Source: Dryomyza anilis
Lineage: Eukaryota; Arthropoda; Insecta; Diptera; Dryomyzidae
Direction of reading: 5' to 3'
DNA: 64,000 nt
NCBI GenBank assembly: GCA_951804985.1
Contig: OX638133.1
Location: forward strand, 27,682,963-27,746,962
How positions within the stretch are numbered: the first letter of the stretch is position 1; every line of letters starts with the position of its first letter. A model generated the notes under the pieces. It made no database searches, was not told where the DNA came from, and saw nothing but the letters and a program-made list of their open reading frames with translations. Shown here in pieces: positions 57,446 through 64,000 of this stretch. A program made the translations under genes and the position numbers.

Positions 57446-58181
57446 CACAAATGATTGAATAGAGCAATAACAAAACTTATGCATAGTTCGAACCAAAAAT
57501 TTGAATGTGCTCTAGATTATTTTTATTAAAATATTTTTTTTATATTAAATATTTTTATCTTCAATAAAGTTTTTCTTTATATGTATTTTTATTTAGTTAT
57601 GTATTTTTTATATTTTAATATTTATGTTATTATAATTTTTCTAATTTTTTTTTATTTTTATTTTATTTTTATTTTAAATTTTATATTATGCTTATAAATC
57701 CTGACTAAAAGCTAACGTTTACCATAAATAATTTGTACTGGCAACAATAACAATAAAACCAACTACTTAAACATTGTGGCAACAAGTCAATCAATAAAAC
57801 ATAACAGGCGCCCATCAGAGCGACCAGTTTTGTCCATGTGTTTGGCTGTTAGTAAACAACAATAAAAACAACATTCAACACAGCAACATCAGCAGTAGCA
57901 ACAACAGTTGTTGCAGTTACAGCAACATCAAATGTAAAGCTGGAGTACAAATCTTGCAAAGTTCATTCGATAAACCGGTGATGGTTAATTGAATTGCCAA
58001 GTTTTCCTAGAAACTTGTTGTTGCTTTGTAGTGTAATATTTTTTTTATTTTTTTTTATTTTTATTATTTTTAATATTAAATTCAAACACCAAGTTATAGT
58101 CACTGGTAGCGGTCAACAACATCATCAATCAGATGCTGCACAACATGGCAACACCCAACACCTAAAGCGTTGCGTTTTGTG
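57446..58181. other. AT-rich noncoding with CAA/CAG-rich spot
   Basis: A stretch at 57840-57935 holds caacagttgttgcagttac, agcaacatcagcagtagc-type repeats. Nothing coding is supported. Confidence 0.35.
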
Positions 58182-59067
58182 CACTTTAATAAAAAAATAA
58201 TAATAAATACAATTTTTTAATTGAAAAATGGATTTAAATTTGCAATTATTTTATTTGCTAACCTTATTATCATTTTGTTATTTTATCACAAAGAAATTTC
58301 AAACTATGCTTTAAACAATTTTTATATATGTTTTATTGTTAATTTGAAGTATAAAACTTTCACAAACAATTTGTAAATTTAACTAATCAATTTGTAATTT
58401 CTATTAATAACAATTTAAAATTTTAACTACAAAATTTGTCATTTGTATAATATTAATTTGTTATATTGAAATATGTTTTGTAGAGTATCAAACAATTAAA
58501 CTGTTTAATAACAAAGTTGTCTTGTTCAGTACTAATTAGTAAATACAACAATAAAATTTGTCATTATTTTACTTTACAATACTAAACATTAATTATTACT
58601 AAATAAACTAATTTTTTAATAGAATCGCATTTGTGTTAAAACAATAATAGCCAGTATATAGAAATAAGTAGTGTAAATACAACAATATATACAATTTGTT
58701 CAAATCTCTTAATAGTTTTGACAATTAAATCTGTTAAGCTTACAGTATAATGCTTGCATCTCTTTATTGTTTCGACAATTAAATCTGTTATGCTTTCAGT
58801 ATAATGTTTAATATATGTTTTAAAATTTTGTAATATACAATTAACAAAAAGTGGTTTTATCATATGTATAACAAACAAATCTGTTATTCTGACAACTTAA
58901 TCTGTTAGCTTGACAACATAAGTTAAGTTATAAACTTAAGTAAATTAAAATCAAATAAAGGTAGCTTTGTTAAAAAATTTATTTAATTATAATATTCCCG
59001 TTTTCTATTTTGATTTCATATTTTCACAATTTTTGTAAAAAAATCAATTTGTAATTTTTTTTAAGTG
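58182..59067. mobile_element. Possible TA-family element with aatttgttat repeats
   Basis: The right end attttttttaagtg is followed by TA (59068-59069). A candidate left end cactttaataaaaaaat at 58182 pairs with it imperfectly and is preceded by TG rather than TA. The interior is AT-rich with repeated aatttgttat, caatttgtaaatttaac and two copies of a gacaattaaatctgtta block near 58719 and 58773. Confidence 0.4.
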
Positions 59068-59650
59068 TATAACAACGAGTGTGAGAATGCATGGGGTAGA
59101 GAATGTTGGTGAGAGCCAAAGAGATGGGCGCAATTAACAACCGTGCCGATAGAAGATAATTGTCGCGTTGTTGTTGTTGTTGCTGCTGTTGATCGCTGCC
59201 AACGATATCGCGCGCTTTTACTACCGTTAAAAGCTAAAAAGCGCAACGGTTGCTGGTAGTTTTATGCCGTTGGGAAAAATAGATCTTTGTCAATAATTAA
59301 AAAAAAAAATAAAAAAAAAGAAAAACATAATATAAAAATTTTGCATCTCAATCTGTGTTCGTTGATCTCCCCTCGTTTATTCATTATCACGTAATTATTG
59401 TTCATTGGAAAATTTTTTTTTTTTTGAGTTTTTGTTTTGCAATAACTTTTGAGCACCTTTGCTCTTATTTTATTTTACGAGTGCATTTACTGCATCGGTT
59501 TCTTTTTTATTTGAATTTCTTAATTTCTTTTTTTTATATTATTTTTTATATTATTTTTTTAGATGCTATTATTATTTTTATTTTATTTAATTTAATTATT
59601 ACATTTATTTCTTTATTACTATATTTCTGTATTTCATTATTTCATTATTT
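59068..59650. other. Noncoding flank of the satellite array
   Basis: 59070-59270 is less AT-rich (ggtgagagccaaagagatgg, cgatatcgcgcgctttta). 59600-59650 is degenerate array sequence. No gene supported. Confidence 0.35.
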
Positions 59651-62600
59651 ATTTCTTTATTTCTTTATTTCTTTATTTCTATATTTCTTTATTTCTTTAT
59701 TTCTTTATTTCTTTATTTCTTTATTTCTTTATTTCTTTATTTCTTTATTTCTTTATTTCTTTATTTCTTTATTTCTTTATTTCTTTATTTCTTTATTTCT
59801 TTATTTCTTTATTTCTTTATTTCTTTATTTCTTTATTTCTTTATTTCTTTATTTCTTTATTTCTTTATTTCTTTATTTCTTTATTTCTTTATTTCTTTAT
59901 TTCTTTATTTCTTTATTTCTTTATTTCTTTATTTCTTTATTTCTTTATTTCTTTATTTCTTTATTTCTTTATTTCTTTATTTCTTTATTTCTTTATTTCT
60001 TTATTTCTTTATTTCTTTATTTCTTTATTTCTTTATTTCTTTATTTCTTTATTTCTTTATTTCTTTATTTCTTTATTTCTTTATTTCTTTATTTCTTTAT
60101 TTCTTTATTTCTTTATTTCTTTATTTCTTTATTTCTTTATTTCTTTATTTCTTTATTTCTTTATTTCTTTATTTCTTTATTTCTTTATTTCTTTATTTCT
60201 TTATTTCTTTATTTCTTTATTTCTTTATTTCTTTATTTCTTTATTTCTTTATTTCTTTATTTCTTTATTTCTTTATTTCTTTATTTCTTTATTTCTTTAT
60301 TTCTTTATTTCTTTATTTCTTTATTTCTTTATTTCTTTATTTCTTTATTTCTTTATTTCTTTATTTCTTTATTTCTTTATTTCTTTATTTCTTTATTTCT
60401 TTATTTCTTTATTTCTTTATTTCTTTATTTCTTTATTTCTTTATTTCTTTATTTCTTTATTTCTTTATTTCTTTATTTCTTTATTTCTTTATTTCTTTAT
60501 TTCTTTATTTCTTTATTTCTTTATTTCTTTATTTCTTTATTTCTTTATTTCTTTATTTCTTTATTTCTTTATTTCTTTATTTCTTTATTTCTTTATTTCT
60601 TTATTTCTTTATTTCTTTATTTCTTTATTTCTTTATTTCTTTATTTCTTTATTTCTTTATTTCTTTATTTCTTTATTTCTTTATTTCTTTATTTCTTTAT
60701 TTCTTTATTTCTTTATTTCTTTATTTCTTTATTTCTTTATTTCTTTATTTCTTTATTTCTTTATTTCTTTATTTCTTTATTTCTTTATTTCTTTATTTCT
60801 TTATTTCTTTATTTCTTTATTTCTTTATTTCTTTATTTCTTTATTTCTTTATTTCTTTATTTCTTTATTTCTTTATTTCTTTATTTCTTTATTTCTTTAT
60901 TTCTTTATTTCTTTATTTCTTTATTTCTTTATTTCTTTATTTCTTTATTTCTTTATTTCTTTATTTCTTTATTTCTTTATTTCTTTATTTCTTTATTTCT
61001 TTATTTCTTTATTTCTTTATTTCTTTATTTCTTTATTTCTTTATTTCTTTATTTCTTTATTTCTTTATTTCTTTATTTCTTTATTTCTTTATTTCTTTAT
61101 TTCTTTATTTCTTTATTTCTTTATTTCTTTATTTCTTTATTTCTTTATTTCTTTATTTCTTTATTTCTTTATTTCTTTATTTCTTTATTTCTTTATTTCT
61201 TTATTTCTTTATTTCTTTATTTCTTTATTTCTTTATTTCTTTATTTCTTTATTTCTTTATTTCTTTATTTCTTTATTTCTTTATTTCTTTATTTCTTTAT
61301 TTCTTTATTTCTTTATTTCTTTATTTCTTTATTTCTTTATTTCTTTATTTCTTTATTTCTTTATTTCTTTATTTCTTTATTTCTTTATTTCTTTATTTCT
61401 TTATTTCTTTATTTCTTTATTTCTTTATTTCTTTATTTCTTTATTTCTTTATTTCTTTATTTCTTTATTTCTTTATTTCTTTATTTCTTTATTTCTTTAT
61501 TTCTTTATTTCTTTATTTCTTTATTTCTTTATTTCTTTATTTCTTTATTTCTTTATTTCTTTATTTCTTTATTTCTTTATTTCTTTATTTCTTTATTTCT
61601 TTATTTCTTTATTTCTTTATTTCTTTATTTCTTTATTTCTTTATTTCTTTATTTCTTTATTTCTTTATTTCTTTATTTCTTTATTTCTTTATTTCTTTAT
61701 TTCTTTATTTCTTTATTTCTTTATTTCTTTATTTCTTTATTTCTTTATTTCTTTATTTCTTTATTTCTTTATTTCTTTATTTCTTTATTTCTTTATTTCT
61801 TTATTTCTTTATTTCTTTATTTCTTTATTTCTTTATTTCTTTATTTCTTTATTTCTTTATTTCTTTATTTCTTTATTTCTTTATTTCTTTATTTCTTTAT
61901 TTCTTTATTTCTTTATTTCTTTATTTCTTTATTTCTTTATTTCTTTATTTCTTTATTTCTTTATTTCTTTATTTCTTTATTTCTTTATTTCTTTATTTCT
62001 TTATTTCTTTATTTCTTTATTTCTTTATTTCTTTATTTCTTTATTTCTTTATTTCTTTATTTCTTTATTTCTTTATTTCTTTATTTCTTTATTTCTTTAT
62101 TTCTTTATTTCTTTATTTCTTTATTTCTTTATTTCTTTATTTCTTTATTTCTTTATTTCTTTATTTCTTTATTTCTTTATTTCTTTATTTCTTTATTTCT
62201 TTATTTCTTTATTTCTTTATTTCTTTATTTCTTTATTTCTTTATTTCTTTATTTCTTTATTTCTTTATTTCTTTATTTCTTTATTTCTTTATTTCTTTAT
62301 TTCTTTATTTCTTTATTTCTTTATTTCTTTATTTCTTTATTTCTTTATTTCTTTATTTCTTTATTTCTTTATTTCTTTATTTCTTTATTTCTTTATTTCT
62401 TTATTTCTTTATTTCTTTATTTCTTTATTTCTTTATTTCTTTATTTCTTTATTTCTTTATTTCTTTATTTCTTTATTTCTTTATTTCTTTATTTCTTTAT
62501 TTCTTTATTTCTTTATTTCTTTATTTCTTTATTTCTTTATTTCTTTATTTCTTTATTTCTTTATTTCTTTATTTCTTTATTTCTTTATTTCTTTATTTCT

Positions 62601-63135
62601 TTATTTCTTTATTTCTTTATTTCTTTATTTCTTTATTTCTTTATTTCTTTATTTCTTTATTTCTTTATTTCTTTATTTCTATATTTCTTTATTTCTTTAT
62701 TTCTTTATTTCTTTATTTCTTTATTTCTTTATTTCTTTATTTCTTTATTTCTTTATTTCTTTATTTCTTTATTTCTTTATTTCTTTATTTCTTTATTTCT
62801 TTATTTCTTTATTTCTTTATTTCTTTATTTCTTTATTTCTTTATTTCTTTATTTCTTTATTTCTTTATTTCTTTATTTCTTTATTTCTTTATTTCTTTAT
62901 TTCTTTATTTCTTTATTTCTTTATTTCTTTATTTCTTTATTTCTTTATTTTTTTATTTTTTTATTTCTTTATTTCTTTATTTCTTTATTTCTTTATTTCT
63001 TTATTTCTTTATTTCTTTATTTCTTTATTTCTTTATTTCTTTATTTCTTTATTTCTTTATTTCTTTATTTCTTTATTTCTTTATTTCTTTATTTCTTTAT
63101 TTCTTTATTTCTTTATTTTTTTATTTCTTTATTTT
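59651..63135. repeat. TTTATTTC octamer satellite array, ~3.5 kb
   Basis: About 435 head-to-tail copies of an 8-bp unit (TTTATTTC). By eye the tract from about 59689 to 62680 has no deviation at all. Variant units occur at 59681 and 62681 (ctatattt) and C-to-T changes near 62950 and 63117. Because 24 bases equal three units and eight sense codons, one frame reads FISLFLYF indefinitely and gives a 1281-codon open frame from 59355 that is not a gene. The array is very recent, actively homogenised, or an assembly extrapolation. Confidence 0.95.
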
Positions 63136-64000
63136 TTTTATTTTTTTTTTTGTATTTTGTTTTATTTTTTTATCTTTATTTCCTTATTTTTGTATTTTGA
63201 AATTAATTTTATTTTTGCGCACGTTCATTTTTTTGTTTTGAGTTCAGTGAAAGTGAAAATTATTAAATTACAGCGCCAACCACATGCCACACAATGTTGC
63301 AGCAACAGTAACATCAGCAACAATTGTTATGTCGAAAGACAAGGTGTGACAGATAGACAGACAGACCGACGTACAAACAACTGGCCAACGAACAAGATGA
63401 GGAGATTGTCAGACAGACCTGACGTTGGGTTTGTCAGACACTCGTTGAGATTGTCTGACAGACGCGGTGATAATAGTCATCAACCAGTTCAAGTTACGTG
63501 CAATGAGTCCAATATTTATGTTTTTTTTTTTGAACATTTTTATTTTTCGAAAATATGTACTATATATATTTTTGTGGTATTTTATATATTTGAAAATTCG
63601 AATTTTACTAAATTCGCGTGTTTAAAACGGATCACCGTAGACAGGATTTTGCATGCCGCTTAATTTAAATAGTCTTCAAAATCAAATGTAATTCTTTGGA
63701 CATCCCAATTTTATATAATTTTCCGTTTTTTATTATCTAAAGAGTTTCCTGCTTTTGAAATTTATGACCATTTTTAGGCAATTTGCTATTAAGAAAATTC
63801 TAATATAACAAAGAACGCTAACATGCCATTTAATTTTCAAGATATTTGCATTAAAATTGGAAATAATGTTATATTTTGTAGACTTTTTTTGAATTATCAT
63901 AATATGGTCCGTTGAAATTTTTACTTGGTTCATTTCATGAAAAAAAAAAAATTGTGCTAAAGTTGGGGTGTATTTTGAACACTTAAATGATTCACAGTGT
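63136..64000. other. Noncoding right edge
   Basis: 63240-63500 is less AT-rich, with agacagacagaccgacg and repeats of tgtcagaca near 63407-63455, which gives part of a 168-codon open frame beginning in the array. No domain, splice or promoter support. 63660-64000 is AT-rich and empty. Confidence 0.35.

Noticed and set aside
59355..63200. 1281-codon open frame rich in Phe, Leu, Ile, Ser and Tyr
   Set aside because: It is the translation of the TTTATTTC array: three units make eight sense codons with no stop. No gene signals accompany it.
63157..63663. 168-codon open frame at the right edge
   Set aside because: It begins in the degenerate array and has no recognisable domain; the middle is simple gacagacag-type sequence.

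Overview
This is animal nuclear DNA, most likely from a higher fly (Diptera: Brachycera) with an enlarged, AT-rich genome; a tephritid-like fly is my guess. The evidence is 57-65 bp spliceosomal introns, two divergent insect ionotropic receptor genes, fly-like COG6 and SAP30BP orthologues, Jockey-type and other LINEs, a tRNA-derived SINE, and very many small inverted-repeat DNA transposons. The species is an inference.

Gene content is low, at about four real loci. Positions 1-8200 hold a tandem duplication of an intronless ionotropic receptor gene on the minus strand: a partial copy cut by the window start (1-1294) and a complete 601-codon copy (4468-6273). The homology continues into their 5' flanks. 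The two copies are separated by a decayed LINE and a SINE fragment. A second decayed LINE, another SINE and a Tc1-like element nested in an older transposon fill 8.2-13 kb. COG6, a Golgi tethering-complex subunit, lies on the minus strand at 14566-17728 in five exons whose phases all agree, giving 629 aa. SAP30BP (HCNGP family, nuclear) lies on the plus strand at 23567-24681 in two or three exons. A possible first coding exon of another plus-strand gene (31697-31717, MAYSYYQ then a splice donor) is preceded by long 5'UTR-like sequence. If real, most of 31.7-64 kb would be its first intron. These genes do not form a pathway; they are neighbours only.

The rest is a dense collection of non-autonomous repeats. 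Several families recur within the window: TA-flanked elements with CAC..AGAAAAAA ends (four good members, two weaker); three TA-flanked elements with cgtcgttgtag ends; three foldback elements whose arms and loop carry the start of a transposase reading frame; hAT-like elements with CAGTGTTC-type ends; and four copies of one SINE family. The most striking is a 1688-bp foldback element (35709-37396) with a perfect 8-bp target duplication, whose two arms are each built of eleven ~59-bp repeats. The right part of the window is mostly AT-rich arrays and ends in a ~3.5 kb array of the 8-mer TTTATTTC, about 3 kb of which shows no mismatch by eye. That array creates a spurious 1281-codon open frame.

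Everything was read by eye. Family assignments rest on recalled motifs, not on searches, and element boundaries are good to a few bases only where a target duplication is quoted.
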